Source of the DNA: an uncultured beta proteobacterium
GTDB taxonomy: Bacteria > Pseudomonadota > Gammaproteobacteria > Burkholderiales > Burkholderiaceae_C
Length of the DNA: 59,125 bases
Reading direction: 5' to 3'
NCBI GenBank assembly: GCA_903864505.1
Contig: CAIPGC010000073.1
Span: forward strand, 1-59,125
Below are positions 25,922 to 35,761 of this stretch, piece by piece; the first letter of the stretch is position 1; every line of letters begins with the position of its first letter. Position numbers and translations under genes: made by a program. The notes below the pieces were generated by a model, which made no database searches, had not been told where the DNA came from, and worked only from the letters and a program-made list of their open reading frames with translations.

Positions 25922-27406
25922 TTACAGTCCCAGCGACGCAAAGATGCCGTCCATGCGCTTTTGCACCTCTGCGTCCATGGTGATGGTACGTCCCCATTCG
26001 CGCGGCGTCTCACCCGGCCACTTGTTGGTGGCATCCAACCCCATCTTGCTGCCCAACCCGCTCACGGGTGAGGCAAAGTCCAGGTAATCGATGGGCGTGT
26101 TTTCCACCAGCATGGTATCGCGCACCGGATCGACCCGTGTGGTCAGGGCCCAGATCACTTCGCGCCAGTCGCGCACGTTAACATCGTCGTCCACCACCAC
26201 GATGAACTTGGTGTACATGAACTGGCGCAAGTGGCTCCATACGCCCATCATGATGCGACGAGCGTGCCCCGGATACGCCTTCTTGATTTGCACCAGCGCC
26301 ATGCGGTAGCTGCATCCTTCGGGCGGCAGATAAAAGTCGGTGATTTCTGGAAACTGACGCTGCAGCAGCGGAACAAACAACTCGTTCAACGCCATCGCCA
26401 GCACCGCCGGCTCGTCGGGCGGCTTGCCGGTGTAGGTCGAGTGGTAAATCGGACTGCGCCGCGTCGTGATGCGGTCAATCGTGAACACTGGAAACATCGC
26501 CTGCTCGTTGTAGTAGCCGGTGTGATCGCCGTAGGGGCCTTCGAGCGCATGTGCAAATCCGCTGGGGTGACTGGCATCAGGATGGATATGGCCCTCGAGC
26601 ACAATCTCCGCGGTTGCTGGTACCCGCAATTCGCTTCCTATTGCCTTGACCAGTTCGGTGCGCCCACCGCGCAACAGACCGGCAAACTGGTATTCGGACA
26701 AGCTGTCGGGCACTGGCGTGACAGCTCCCAGAATCGTGGCCGGATCGGCTCCAATCGCTACCGCCACCGGATAAGGTCTGCCCGGATGCAACGCGCAATG
26801 ATCGCGAAAATCGAGCGCGCCACCACGATGCGCCAGCCAGCGCATGATGACCTGGTTGCGCCCAATCACCTGCTGGCGGTAGATGCCCAGGTTTTGTCGT
26901 GCCTTGTGCGGCCCCTGCGTAATGACCAAACCCCAGGTAATCAACGGCGCTATATCGCCCGGCCAGCAGTGCTGCACTGGCAGGTGCGTCAGATCAACAT
27001 CTTCGCCCTCCCACACTACCTCTTGACAGGGTGCACTCGACAATTCCTTGGGAGCCATGTTCCACAACGTCTTGAGCAACCCGCGCATGCCGACCATTGC
27101 CCTGAAACCCTTCGGTGCCTCAGGTTCTTTGAGCGAGGCCAGCAACTCGCCAAACGGACGCAGTCCTTGCAGTTCGGCTACGCCCATGGCGCGAGCGACA
27201 CGCTGGGTGGTGCCAAACAGGTTGCCCAGCACCGGCATGGTGTGGCCAGCCGCTTTCTCAAACAGGATGGCGGGTCCATTGGCGCGCAACACACGGTCAC
27301 ACAGAGCGGTCATTTCGAGCTTGGGCGAGACTGGTTGCGCGATACGACACAAGTCACCGCTGTGTTCGAGTTGGGCAATGAAGTCGCGCAGGTCGTGGTA
27401 CGCCAT
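25922..27406 (-). CDS. ubiD: 4-hydroxy-3-polyprenylbenzoate decarboxylase
   Basis: A 494-residue prenylated-FMN-dependent decarboxylase of ubiquinone synthesis. Hallmarks: [119 protein letters not shown], and the C-terminal [15 protein letters not shown]. The cofactor is made by UbiX, whose gene ends 13 nt upstream. Length and motifs are normal. Confidence 0.96.
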   Translation of the reverse strand: MAYHDLRDFIAQLEHSGDLCRIAQPVSPKLEMTALCDRVLRANGPAILFEKAAGHTMPVLGNLFGTTQRVARAMGVAELQGLRPFGELLASLKEPEAPKGFRAMVGMRGLLKTLWNMAPKELSSAPCQEVVWEGEDVDLTHLPVQHCWPGDIAPLITWGLVITQGPHKARQNLGIYRQQVIGRNQVIMRWLAHRGGALDFRDHCALHPGRPYPVAVAIGADPATILGAVTPVPDSLSEYQFAGLLRGGRTELVKAIGSELRVPATAEIVLEGHIHPDASHPSGFAHALEGPYGDHTGYYNEQAMFPVFTIDRITTRRSPIYHSTYTGKPPDEPAVLAMALNELFVPLLQRQFPEITDFYLPPEGCSYRMALVQIKKAYPGHARRIMMGVWSHLRQFMYTKFIVVVDDDVNVRDWREVIWALTTRVDPVRDTMLVENTPIDYLDFASPVSGLGSKMGLDATNKWPGETPREWGRTITMDAEVQKRMDGIFASLGL

Positions 27407-27419
27407 AACTTGGCCCCGC

Positions 27420-28031
27420 TTAGGTCTTAATCACCGAGGTTTCCCCGGTCCAACGTTTCGACAGGCCATGGGGTACGTCCAGCAAGTCCAGTACACGCGC
27501 GACACTTTGGTCGACGATGTCGGCCACCGTTTGCGGGCACAGATAAAACGCCGGCAGCGGCGGGCAAACAATGCCGCCCATTTCCGTGACCGAAACCATA
27601 TTGCGTAAATGCACGAGATGCAGTGGCGTCTCGCGCACCATTAGCACCAAGCGGCGACGCTCCTTGAGCATGACATCGGCGGCGCGCGTGAGCAGGTTGT
27701 CGGACAGACCGTGCGCCACGGCAGCCAGCGTGCGCATGGAACAGGGCGCAATCACCATGCCACTGCACTGAAATGAACCGCTGGCGATGGCGGCACCCAC
27801 GTCACCCACATCGTGCACCTGGTCAGCCAGGGATTCAATCAAGGTGCGGTCCAACCCCTGCTCTTGCTGCACATTGCGCCACCCTGCATCTGACACTACC
27901 AAATGGATTTCTATGCCAGCGGTTTCTCGCAGCACCTGCAATAAACGCACGCCATAGACGGCACCGCTGGCACCGGAAATACCCACCACAAACCGCCGGG
28001 ATCCGGTCTGAAGCAGATCGGCCTGACTCAT
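27420..28031 (-). CDS. ubiX: Flavin prenyltransferase
   Basis: A 203-residue protein that prenylates FMN with dimethylallyl phosphate to make the UbiD cofactor. Motifs: [14 protein letters not shown], the FMN site [46 protein letters not shown], and [12 protein letters not shown]. The start MSQADLL at 28031 overlaps the ubiT stop as ATGA, so translation is probably coupled. An upstream in-frame start would add 18 residues within ubiT. Confidence 0.95.
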   Translation of the reverse strand: MSQADLLQTGSRRFVVGISGASGAVYGVRLLQVLRETAGIEIHLVVSDAGWRNVQQEQGLDRTLIESLADQVHDVGDVGAAIASGSFQCSGMVIAPCSMRTLAAVAHGLSDNLLTRAADVMLKERRRLVLMVRETPLHLVHLRNMVSVTEMGGIVCPPLPAFYLCPQTVADIVDQSVARVLDLLDVPHGLSKRWTGETSVIKT

Positions 28032-28507
28032 TTGGCTCCCATGGATCGCCGCCTGAAACGCTCCACCACCTGGGCCGGCAACCACTGTTGCAGATCCAGC
28101 ACGGGCAAGTCCAGCGCATCGAGCGTATTCTTTACCACCAGTCCCAGTTCGGTGTCTCCTTCCATCGACAGGCGTCGATTGAAGAACAGCGTATCGGGGT
28201 CTTCTTGGCGCTGCGCCAATTGCAAGAAGTCAAACGTATTGGCGCTGATTGTCAAATCCGTGGTGGCATGGCGACCACTGGCCACAAAGCGTTGACCCTT
28301 CCATACAAAATCAAAAGTGAGCTGTGCATCGCGCACCTGAATGCGCAACCGCTTGCGCTGCAACATCTGTCCGACGTCCGCTGGAATCTGTTTGGCCAAG
28401 CCAAAGTTCAGTGCGGTAACCAACAGCATCGCGCCAGGATAGGCCGGCAAGTGCGACAGCAGGGAACCGACCTGCGCAGGCACCACAAAAGAAGGGAATG
28501 CAATCAT
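28028..28507 (-). CDS. ubiT: SCP2-domain ubiquinone biosynthesis accessory factor
   Basis: A 159-residue SCP2 lipid-binding protein (core FGLAKQIPADVGQMLQRKRL, TDLTISANTFDFLQL, DTLFFNRRLSMEGDTELGLVVKNTLDALD). The motif set and linkage to ubiU/ubiV identify UbiT, the lipid carrier for O2-independent ubiquinone synthesis, counterpart of UbiJ. The start at 28507 has GGTGAG upstream; a start five codons earlier is possible. It lies 29 nt after ubiV and overlaps ubiX by 4 nt. Confidence 0.9.
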   Translation of the reverse strand: MIAFPSFVVPAQVGSLLSHLPAYPGAMLLVTALNFGLAKQIPADVGQMLQRKRLRIQVRDAQLTFDFVWKGQRFVASGRHATTDLTISANTFDFLQLAQRQEDPDTLFFNRRLSMEGDTELGLVVKNTLDALDLPVLDLQQWLPAQVVERFRRRSMGAK

Positions 28508-28536
28508 GTGAATCTCACCCATCCAATCTTGAAAAC

Positions 28537-29439
28537 TCAGACCGCTGCCATCGGTTGCACCTGGTCCAGCCCGGGTTGGCCATACCAGTACCCGTTGCAG
28601 CTTTGCGCGGGCATCAGCGGCAGCAATTTCCTGAACGCGTCGGCGGGAGCCAGCGTGCCGTCCATGGTAGCGCGGAATACTGCCACCACCTCGGCCATGT
28701 GCTGCGACTGCGGGCTCAGCCGCACTAGGTCGACACCCAGGGAACGCATGGTGGCCAGCGAATCAACTAGGTTGTAGACCCGGGCCGACTGGGTCTGCGT
28801 GCCGTTGAGCACCAAGAAATCTTCGCTCTCGCGGGTCCTCATCATCAATCCGTCGGGGTGCGCCAGGCAACTGAACTGGCAATCGTCCTTGGGCAAATTG
28901 CAGTGCCGCGCAGTAAAGCAGCGCGCAGAGAACGCCAGTGGCATGCGACCGTAGGCAAACACCTCTGTCTGCAGCGCATCGCCACGCCCGGACTGCATGA
29001 CCGCGAGGTCAATCTGTTTCATCTCCAGCGGCATCACCCAGCGCGTCGCTCCCAGACCGGCCATCCATTGCAAGGTGGGAACGTTGTACAGATTGAGGTG
29101 CGGCCCGGCCACGAACGGGACTTTGCCATGCAGGCTTTGCACTGCGCCCATGTCATTGGCTTCCACCAAATAGTCGCCATTTGCTGCAATCTTGTGCATG
29201 ATTCCCACTTCAGCACCCGACTCCAGCAGCACCTGTGTGGACAACACCACCTCCTTGCCCGCGGCCCGCAGTTTGGCTGCAATATCCAGCCAGTCAGACA
29301 GTCGCAATTCGTGGCGACGCGAGCACACGGTTTCGCCAAGGTACACGACATCGACCGAGGTTGCCGCGATGGCTTCATAAAACTCGAAGGTGGCTTCGCG
29401 TTGCCAATAGTAGAGCAAGGGTCCGAGAGATATCTTCAT
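28537..29439 (-). CDS. ubiV: O2-independent ubiquinone hydroxylation protein (U32 family)
   Basis: A 300-residue U32-peptidase-like protein. The Cys ligands for the 4Fe-4S cluster are present: ETVCSRRHEL near the N-terminus and ARCFTARHCNLPKDDCQFSC in the middle. UbiV forms a complex with UbiU for prephenate-dependent hydroxylation of ubiquinone precursors without oxygen. The start MKISLGPLLYYW at 29439 matches the family and has GGAAG 8 nt upstream; a start five codons earlier would overlap ubiU. Confidence 0.93.
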   Translation of the reverse strand: MKISLGPLLYYWQREATFEFYEAIAATSVDVVYLGETVCSRRHELRLSDWLDIAAKLRAAGKEVVLSTQVLLESGAEVGIMHKIAANGDYLVEANDMGAVQSLHGKVPFVAGPHLNLYNVPTLQWMAGLGATRWVMPLEMKQIDLAVMQSGRGDALQTEVFAYGRMPLAFSARCFTARHCNLPKDDCQFSCLAHPDGLMMRTRESEDFLVLNGTQTQSARVYNLVDSLATMRSLGVDLVRLSPQSQHMAEVVAVFRATMDGTLAPADAFRKLLPLMPAQSCNGYWYGQPGLDQVQPMAAV

Positions 29440-29444
29440 GGCGT

Positions 29445-30509
29445 TCACTTCCATGGCCTGTGGTAGGCACCGAGCGTGTGCTGCTGGCCCTCAGCGACCT
29501 TGTCCAGGCAGCTCATCCAGGCCGGCTTTGGTGCGTAGCGATGCGGGTTGGCCATGCAGTTGTCGATGGCTTCACGCCACACCTTGGTGACTTGGGCCAC
29601 GTAGGCGGGGCTGCGCTGGCGGCCTTCGATCTTTATGGCGCGTACACCCATCTTCAGGAGTTGAGGCAGCAGTTCCAGCGTGTTGAGGCTGGTAGGTTCT
29701 TCAATAGCGTAGTAGTTGTGGTCATCGTCAACGTCAAACCGCCCCTTGCACAGCGTCGGGTACCCTGCGTTCTCTCCCGGTGCGTAGCGGTCGATCAGCA
29801 CCCCGTTGAGTCGGGATTCCCGTCCCTGCGGGGTCTCCACCCACCTGACCGCCTTCGGTGGAGAGCACACACCATGGGTGTTGGGGGATTCACCCGTAAC
29901 GTACGAGGACAAGGCACAGCGCCCCTCCACCATCACACATAGACTTCCAAATCCAAACACCTCGATTTCCACCGGCGTCTTCTCAATCACCTGCTGCACC
30001 TGGGAAAGCGACAACACGCGCGGCAACACTGCACGCACTATGCCAAACTGTTCGCGGTAAAAGTTGATGGCATCAAAGTTGGTAGCGGAGCCTTGCACGG
30101 AAAGGTGCAACCGCAGCTTGGGATGCTTCGTGATACCGTATTGCATTAGCCCCGGATCGGCCAGAATCACCGCATCGACCCCCAGATCGACCGCCTTGTC
30201 CATTGCAGACCGCCAGGGTTCGGGGTTGGATGCTTGCGGGTAGGTGTTGAGTGCCATGAATACCTTGCAGTCGCGTTCATGCGCATACCGAATGCCACTG
30301 GCGATGGCGGCCTCATCAAAATTGAGCCCGGCAAAGTTGCGCGCGTTGGTGGCATCACGCATCCCGAGGTAGACGCAACTGGCTCCGTTGTCTACGGCCG
30401 CCTTCAAAGCAGGCAAGCTGCCGGCAGGGCATACCAGTTCCATCGCGGGCGGACCCGCCTCGGTTACTGGAGCAAGCAAGGGTTCAGAGGAAGGCGCAGC
30501 AATTTCCAT
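29445..30509 (-). CDS. ubiU: O2-independent ubiquinone hydroxylation protein (U32 family)
   Basis: A 354-residue U32-type protein with ELVCPAGSLPALKAAVDNGASCVYLG, DATNARNFAGLNF, and the four Fe-S Cys pattern LCVMVEGRC, THGVC, YPTLCKGRF. It partners UbiV. Start: the frame is open to 30686, but the predicted promoter (FNR box and -10) lies at 30561-30602, inside that extension. The start is therefore MEIAAPSS at 30509, 45 nt after the predicted transcription start, or Met at 30443 (MELVCPAG), where the family usually begins. It is first in the series ubiU-V-T-X-D. Confidence 0.93.
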   Translation of the reverse strand: MEIAAPSSEPLLAPVTEAGPPAMELVCPAGSLPALKAAVDNGASCVYLGMRDATNARNFAGLNFDEAAIASGIRYAHERDCKVFMALNTYPQASNPEPWRSAMDKAVDLGVDAVILADPGLMQYGITKHPKLRLHLSVQGSATNFDAINFYREQFGIVRAVLPRVLSLSQVQQVIEKTPVEIEVFGFGSLCVMVEGRCALSSYVTGESPNTHGVCSPPKAVRWVETPQGRESRLNGVLIDRYAPGENAGYPTLCKGRFDVDDDHNYYAIEEPTSLNTLELLPQLLKMGVRAIKIEGRQRSPAYVAQVTKVWREAIDNCMANPHRYAPKPAWMSCLDKVAEGQQHTLGAYHRPWK

Positions 30510-30560
30510 ACAAAAAGATCCATCAAGCGATGCCCGACTCTGAACATCACGCAGGCCGCG

Positions 30561-30602
30561 ACGATACGCCAGTGCCCCCCATGGTTTGTTGATCCTGGTC
30601 AA
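30561..30602 (-). promoter_or_regulatory. FNR/ANR-type box and -10 element driving ubiU
   Basis: Read on the minus strand, TTGAC-CAGG-ATCAA (30602-30589) differs from the FNR consensus TTGAT-N4-ATCAA at one base. After 22 nt comes TATCGT (30566-30561). If the box centre is -41.5, TATCGT falls exactly at -12 to -7, the class II FNR-activated arrangement, giving a predicted start of transcription near 30554. This supports induction of the ubi cluster when oxygen is low. Confidence 0.72.
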
Positions 30603-30676
30603 TGGGCCACCATAATGCCGTACAGTTTCACTCGGATTTATCCCTGCTGACAGTACTGGGATTTGACCCCCAACGC

Positions 30677-30729
30677 TTGACTTCACGCGTTTGACGGGTT
30701 AAATTAATAACCAATAAGTCATTAATTTA
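30677..30729 (+). promoter_or_regulatory. tetR promoter with overlapping palindromic operator
   Basis: TTGACT (30677-30682), a 17-bp spacer and TAAATT (30700-30705) make a plausible sigma70 promoter. A perfect 9-bp inverted repeat TAAATTAAT / ATTAATTTA (30700-30708 and 30721-30729, 12-bp spacer) covers the -10 and reaches the ATG. The inner TAACCAATAAGTCA is also roughly symmetric. This is where the TetR protein would be expected to repress itself and the efflux operon. Confidence 0.65.
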
Positions 30730-31433
30730 TGCCGACTACCAAACTCTGTGAAATCGCTGCCACATTGCGGGCCAAACGTGCACGTCGCAAGGAGGCGCGA
30801 CCAGGGGAGTTATTGGCCGCCGCACTGGAGTTGTTTGTCGAGAAGGGGTTCGCGGCGACTCGGGCCGAAGAAATTGCCAAGCGTGCCGGTGTGTCCAAAG
30901 GCACCCTATTCCTGTATTTTTCCAGCAAGGAAGAGTTGTTCAAGGCGGTGGTGCGGGAGAACATTTCTGGGCGCTTCCCGGAGTGGCAAGCGCAGTTCGA
31001 GTCATTTGAGGGAAGTACGTCCGATCTTCTGCGCTATGCGATGACCTCCTGGTGGTCCCTCGTAGGAGATACCCCGGCAGCGGGCATCAGCAAATTGATG
31101 ATGAGCGAGGCCAGCAACTTCCCGGACCTGGCAGCTTTTTACGAGCGGGAAGTCATCGAGCCTGGTGATGCCTTGATCCAGCGCATCCTGGAACGCGGAA
31201 TGCAGCGTGGCGAGTTCCGGTCCATCGACCTCAAATATGGGTCCTACACCGTGCTGGCCCCCATGCTGTTCCTGGCGATGTGGAAACGTTCGTTTGGGTC
31301 CAATGTTTCGCCCAGGACGCAGTTGGTACCCGAGGAATACCTTGCAGTACAGGTCGAAACCATTCTCTATGGTCTGCGTGTTACACCCAAACAAAGATCC
31401 AGCCCCACCTCCACTCAAGAATCAAACCAATGA
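30729..31433 (+). CDS. TetR/AcrR family repressor of the RND operon
   Basis: A 234-residue regulator. The N-terminal helix-turn-helix is [50 protein letters not shown] split over helices 1-4 (residues about 26-75). The rest is an all-helical ligand domain ([34 protein letters not shown]). It is the first gene of an efflux operon: its TGA overlaps the adaptor ATG (ATGA), so the repressor and pump are co-translated. The inducer cannot be read from sequence. Confidence 0.92.
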   Translation: MPTTKLCEIAATLRAKRARRKEARPGELLAAALELFVEKGFAATRAEEIAKRAGVSKGTLFLYFSSKEELFKAVVRENISGRFPEWQAQFESFEGSTSDLLRYAMTSWWSLVGDTPAAGISKLMMSEASNFPDLAAFYEREVIEPGDALIQRILERGMQRGEFRSIDLKYGSYTVLAPMLFLAMWKRSFGSNVSPRTQLVPEEYLAVQVETILYGLRVTPKQRSSPTSTQESNQ

Positions 31434-32563
31434 AAACCTGGATGAAATGGGCCGTGCTGGCCACCCTGATTGCTCTTTTGGCGGCGGCTGGCATACGGGT
31501 GGTTGCGTCACGCAAAGCACAAAAGACCGACCTCGAAACGCAACAGGCATCAACCCGAGCACAAGCCGTGGTGGAACTCTCCGCGAGCGACGTGGTACAG
31601 GCCAAGAGTATCGATCTAACCCAAGGACTCGCCATTTCGGGCGCACTCAAGGCCGTGAGTTCGGCGGTGGTAAAAGCCCGTGTGCCAGGTGAGTTGCAAG
31701 GGTTGTCCGTGCGCGAGGGCGACCAGGTGAAGGCGGGTGATGTCGTGGCCCGGGTCGATGCCACCGAGTACCAGTCACGGGTTCGCCAGGCACAGCAGCA
31801 GGCCGAGTCGGCGCGGGCACAGGTAGATATTGCCAAACGCGGCTTTGACAACAACCGCTCGCTGGTCGACCAGGGTTTCATTTCCAAGACCGCACTGGAT
31901 TCTTCGATCGCCAGTCTCACGGGCGCCGAGGCCAATTACCGCGCTGCGTTGGCCGGGGCTGAAGTGGCAAACAAGGCGCTGGAAGACACCGTACTGCGCG
32001 CCCCCATATCGGGCCTGGTGTCACAGCGCCTGGCACAGCCCGGAGAACGGGTCTCGGTAGATGCGCGCATCGTTGAAATTGTGGACCTCAGCCGTCTGGA
32101 ACTTGAAGCCAGTGTGAGCGCATCGGACTCCCTGCTGGTGCGGGTTGGCCAAAATGCCCAACTCTCCGTCGAAGGTGCGCCCAAGCCGCTCCCAGCGAAG
32201 GTGGTGCGCATCAATCCGAGCGCAGTGGCCGGAAGCCGAGCGGTACTTGTGTACCTGTCAATTGCGCCCGATGCAGCGCTGCGGCAGGGCTTGTTTGCAC
32301 AAGGCACGCTGGCCACAACCGCGCTGCGCGCACTGGCCGTACCCCTGGCAGCGGTGCGAACAGACAAACCACAACCCTATATTCAACTGGTGCGCGATGG
32401 GCTTGTAGTGCACCAGACGGTCACGATGGGGAGTCGTGGAGAGAGTAATGGACAAACGGTGGTCGCTATAAACCCGATTTCCGAAGGATCCAGCCTGCTC
32501 AATGGAAGCGTTGGCAGTTTGCGTGCCGGGACCCTGGTCAAACTCGCAACCGGCACCCAATAG
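31430..32563 (+). CDS. RND efflux periplasmic adaptor (MFP)
   Basis: A 377-residue membrane fusion protein. An N-terminal anchor or signal (residues 4-24) precedes a lipoyl half-motif ([30 protein letters not shown]), an alpha-hairpin with Ala/Gln-rich coiled coils (about 115-190), the second lipoyl half ([26 protein letters not shown]), a beta-barrel and a membrane-proximal domain. It links the RND pump to an outer-membrane channel. No Cys lipobox is seen, so it is anchored by the N-terminal helix or free. The start is set by the 4-nt overlap with tetR. Confidence 0.92.
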   Translation: MKTWMKWAVLATLIALLAAAGIRVVASRKAQKTDLETQQASTRAQAVVELSASDVVQAKSIDLTQGLAISGALKAVSSAVVKARVPGELQGLSVREGDQVKAGDVVARVDATEYQSRVRQAQQQAESARAQVDIAKRGFDNNRSLVDQGFISKTALDSSIASLTGAEANYRAALAGAEVANKALEDTVLRAPISGLVSQRLAQPGERVSVDARIVEIVDLSRLELEASVSASDSLLVRVGQNAQLSVEGAPKPLPAKVVRINPSAVAGSRAVLVYLSIAPDAALRQGLFAQGTLATTALRALAVPLAAVRTDKPQPYIQLVRDGLVVHQTVTMGSRGESNGQTVVAINPISEGSSLLNGSVGSLRAGTLVKLATGTQ

Positions 32564-32566
32564 GCC

Positions 32567-35500
32567 ATGTGGTTCACCCGCGTCAGTCTCAAAAACCCGG
32601 TCTTCGCTACCATGGTCATGCTGGCCCTGGTGGTGCTTGGCCTGTATTCCCTGCAACGACTGCGTGTCGACCAGTTCCCCAACGTCGATTTTCCGGTGGT
32701 GGTAGTTACGGCAGAGTACCCGGGAGCATCGCCGGAAATAGTAGAGAGCGAAGTTTCAAAGAAAATCGAAGAAGGAGTGAACTCGATCGCGGGCATCAAT
32801 GCATTGACCTCGCGCAGCTATGAAGGCCAATCGGTCGTCATCATTGAGTTTGACCTCAGCGTTGACGGACGCAAGGCGGCAGACGATGTGCGCGAAAAGG
32901 TGGCAGCGGTGCGCCCGACGCTGCGCACCGAAGTCAAGGAGCCACGCGTTTTGCGGTTTGATCCTGCCTCCAAGCCGATCTGGTCGGTTGCGGTGCTCCC
33001 GGATACGCAAAATGGTGGCAGCCAGGCCATGAGCGCGGTAGAACTCACCAACTGGGCTGAACAGGTTTTCAAACGACGACTGGAAAACGTGCGTGGCGTA
33101 GGCTCCGTAACGCTGGTGGGGGGCACCAGGCGTGAAATCAATCTGTACTTGAACCCGCAATCGCTGGAAGCCTTTGGCGTAACACCGGAGCAGGTGGTCG
33201 CGGCCGTGCGCAACGAAACCCAGGACATTCCCGTAGGCACCATTCACTCGCTGGAACAGGAACGCGTGATTCAGATTGACGCACACATGAAACGGCCAGA
33301 AGATTTTGGCAAGATCATCGTGGCTCGCAAGAATGGCGCGCCGGTGCGCGTCGAGCAGCTTGCCAGGGTGGCGGATGGTGCACAGGAAGTCGACAGCCTC
33401 GCGCTCTACAACGGGCAACGCACTCTGCTGCTCAACGTGCAGAAGTCGCAGGACGAGAACACCATAGCGGTGGTCGACAAACTGCAACAAATGCTGCAGG
33501 AGATGCGCAAGCAACTGCCTGCTGGCGTGCGCCTGGAACCGATCACCGACGGTTCACGTCAGATCAGGGTGTCTGTCAGCAACGTGGGTGAAACCCTGTT
33601 CGAGGGCGCTGCGCTTACCGTACTGATCGTGTTTCTGTTTCTGAATTCCTGGCGCTCGACCATCATCACGGGGCTGACCCTGCCGATTGCGCTGATCGGA
33701 ACCTTTTTGTTCATGAACATGCTGGGATTCACCATCAACATGATTACGCTGATGGCGCTCTCGCTGTGTGTGGGTCTGTTGATCGACGATGCCATTGTTG
33801 TGCGGGAAAACATCGTCCGACACGTCCAGATGGGAAAAAACGTCTATGACGCATCGATGGACGGCACGCAAGAGATCGGGCTGGCGGTGCTTGCCACCAC
33901 CCTGTCCATCGTGGCGGTGTTCATGCCCATTGGATTCATGGGCGGCATCATCGGCAAATTCTTCCATGAGTTCGGTTTGACCATCGTGGCAGCCGTGCTC
34001 ATCTCCATGTTCGTCAGTTTCACGCTGGACCCCATGCTCTCCAGCGTCTGGCACGACCCAAGCATTGAAGCCCACGGCAAGCGCCATGCCCCAGTGACCT
34101 TTTACGACAAAACGGTGGGGCGCATCACTGGATGGTTTGACCATGCCACCGACGTGCTGGTTGACCTGTACCAGATCATCCTGCGTTGGGCGCTTAACCA
34201 CAAACTCGCCACGGTTGGGCTGGCGCTTGGCATTTTTGTCGGCAGCATCTTTATGGTGCCACTGCTGGGAACCGAGTTTGTTCCCAAGTCCGATTTCTCG
34301 GAAACAACTCTGACCTTCTATACACCGGTAGGCTCGTCGATTGAAGTCACCGAGGCCCGGGCACGGCAGGTCGAAGGCATTATTCGCGAGTTCCCGGAAG
34401 TTCGCTACACCCTGTCGACTATCAACACCGGCGCAGCTGCGGGCAAGATGTACGCCAGCATATACATCCGTTTGGTGGACCGTACGCAAAGAAAACTCGG
34501 TGTTGACGACATGTCTGTGGTGTTGCGCCAGCGACTCAAGAAGGTTCCCGGCATTACCGTCACCCACGTCGGCCTGCTCGATTCGGTGGGAGGCCAGAAG
34601 CAAATCCTGTTCTCCATTCAGGGAGCAGATACGGCCGAACTGGAGCGCATAACCAAGATTGCCCTGGAAAAAGTAGCTGCCGTCCCCGGATTGGTCGATC
34701 TTGATTCCACCGTCAAAGCAAACAAGCCCACGCTCGATGTAGCAATCCGGCGCGATGTCGCATCGGACCTGGGTTTAAGTGTGGCGCAAATGGGCTCCTC
34801 CCTGCGCACTCTGGTGGCCGGACAAACCGTCACCAACTGGCGTGCACCGGATGACCAGACCTACGACGTCAACGTGCGACTGGCACCGCAGGCACGCGAC
34901 AACCCGCAGGACATGGCCATGCTGCCCTTCACCGTGGGGGTAAACGCGGATGGCAGTCCGCGTATAGTGCGGCTCAACCAGGTGGCCCAAGTGGTGGAAT
35001 CGACCGGACCGAACCAGATTAACCGCCGCGACCTGACACGCGAAGTTGCCATCAGCGGCAATGTGTCCGCCCGCTCTGCCGGCGAAGTGTCGGCCGACAT
35101 CAAGACCACCATGGACACCATTGCCATGCCGCCGGGCTACAGCTACAAGTTCAGCGGCTCCACCAAGGACATGGCGGAAGCATTCGGCTATGCGATTTCG
35201 GCGCTGATCATGGCGGTAGTTTTCATTTACATGATCCTGGCCAGCCAGTTCAAGAGCTTCTTGCAACCGCTGGCCCTGATGACCGCACTGCCACTGACGC
35301 TGATCGGGGTCGTGCTGGCCTTGATGATGTTCAACTCCACCCTGTCGATGTTTTCCATCATAGGTGTGGTGATGCTTATGGGCCTGGTCACCAAGAATGC
35401 GATTCTGCTGGTGGACTTCGCGATTCGGGCGCGTGAAGAGGGCATGTCACGCAATGACGCCCTGCTGATGGCCGCAAAAGTGCGCTTGCGTCCGATTTTA

Positions 35501-35719
35501 ATGACGACGCTGGCCATGATTTTTGGCATGATGCCCCTGGCACTGGCACTGAGCGAAGGCTCTGAAATGCGCGCTCCGATGGGCCAGGCCGTCATTGGCG
35601 GTGTCATCACCTCCTCTTTGCTGACATTGGTGGTGGTGCCCGTGGTGTACTGCTATATGGATGATCTGGCGCAATGGGCCAGCACCCTTTTGCGGCGCGC
35701 AAGCAACCCCAGCAAGTAA
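32567..35719 (+). CDS. RND efflux pump inner-membrane transporter (AcrB/HAE1 type)
   Basis: A 1050-residue proton-driven exporter with twelve TM segments and two large periplasmic loops. Landmarks: N-terminal FTRVSLKNPVFATMVMLALVVLG, FPNVDFPVV, the proton-relay pair in LLIDDAIVVREN (TM4), TFLFMNMLGF, the second half GYAISALIMAVVFIYMILASQFKSF and LMGLVTKNAILLVDFA (Lys relay), and RPILMTTLAMIFGMMPLAL. It starts 3 nt after the adaptor. No outer-membrane channel is in the operon; the tolC gene 1.1 kb downstream is a candidate partner. The substrates are unknown. Confidence 0.95.
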   Translation: MWFTRVSLKNPVFATMVMLALVVLGLYSLQRLRVDQFPNVDFPVVVVTAEYPGASPEIVESEVSKKIEEGVNSIAGINALTSRSYEGQSVVIIEFDLSVDGRKAADDVREKVAAVRPTLRTEVKEPRVLRFDPASKPIWSVAVLPDTQNGGSQAMSAVELTNWAEQVFKRRLENVRGVGSVTLVGGTRREINLYLNPQSLEAFGVTPEQVVAAVRNETQDIPVGTIHSLEQERVIQIDAHMKRPEDFGKIIVARKNGAPVRVEQLARVADGAQEVDSLALYNGQRTLLLNVQKSQDENTIAVVDKLQQMLQEMRKQLPAGVRLEPITDGSRQIRVSVSNVGETLFEGAALTVLIVFLFLNSWRSTIITGLTLPIALIGTFLFMNMLGFTINMITLMALSLCVGLLIDDAIVVRENIVRHVQMGKNVYDASMDGTQEIGLAVLATTLSIVAVFMPIGFMGGIIGKFFHEFGLTIVAAVLISMFVSFTLDPMLSSVWHDPSIEAHGKRHAPVTFYDKTVGRITGWFDHATDVLVDLYQIILRWALNHKLATVGLALGIFVGSIFMVPLLGTEFVPKSDFSETTLTFYTPVGSSIEVTEARARQVEGIIREFPEVRYTLSTINTGAAAGKMYASIYIRLVDRTQRKLGVDDMSVVLRQRLKKVPGITVTHVGLLDSVGGQKQILFSIQGADTAELERITKIALEKVAAVPGLVDLDSTVKANKPTLDVAIRRDVASDLGLSVAQMGSSLRTLVAGQTVTNWRAPDDQTYDVNVRLAPQARDNPQDMAMLPFTVGVNADGSPRIVRLNQVAQVVESTGPNQINRRDLTREVAISGNVSARSAGEVSADIKTTMDTIAMPPGYSYKFSGSTKDMAEAFGYAISALIMAVVFIYMILASQFKSFLQPLALMTALPLTLIGVVLALMMFNSTLSMFSIIGVVMLMGLVTKNAILLVDFAIRAREEGMSRNDALLMAAKVRLRPILMTTLAMIFGMMPLALALSEGSEMRAPMGQAVIGGVITSSLLTLVVVPVVYCYMDDLAQWASTLLRRASNPSK

Positions 35720-35761
35720 AATTCACTACAATCGGATAACATACCCCATGGAGTATATGAA

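Noticed and set aside
26231..27430. 399-codon open frame on the plus strand
   Set aside because: Antisense to ubiD, which has all family motifs.
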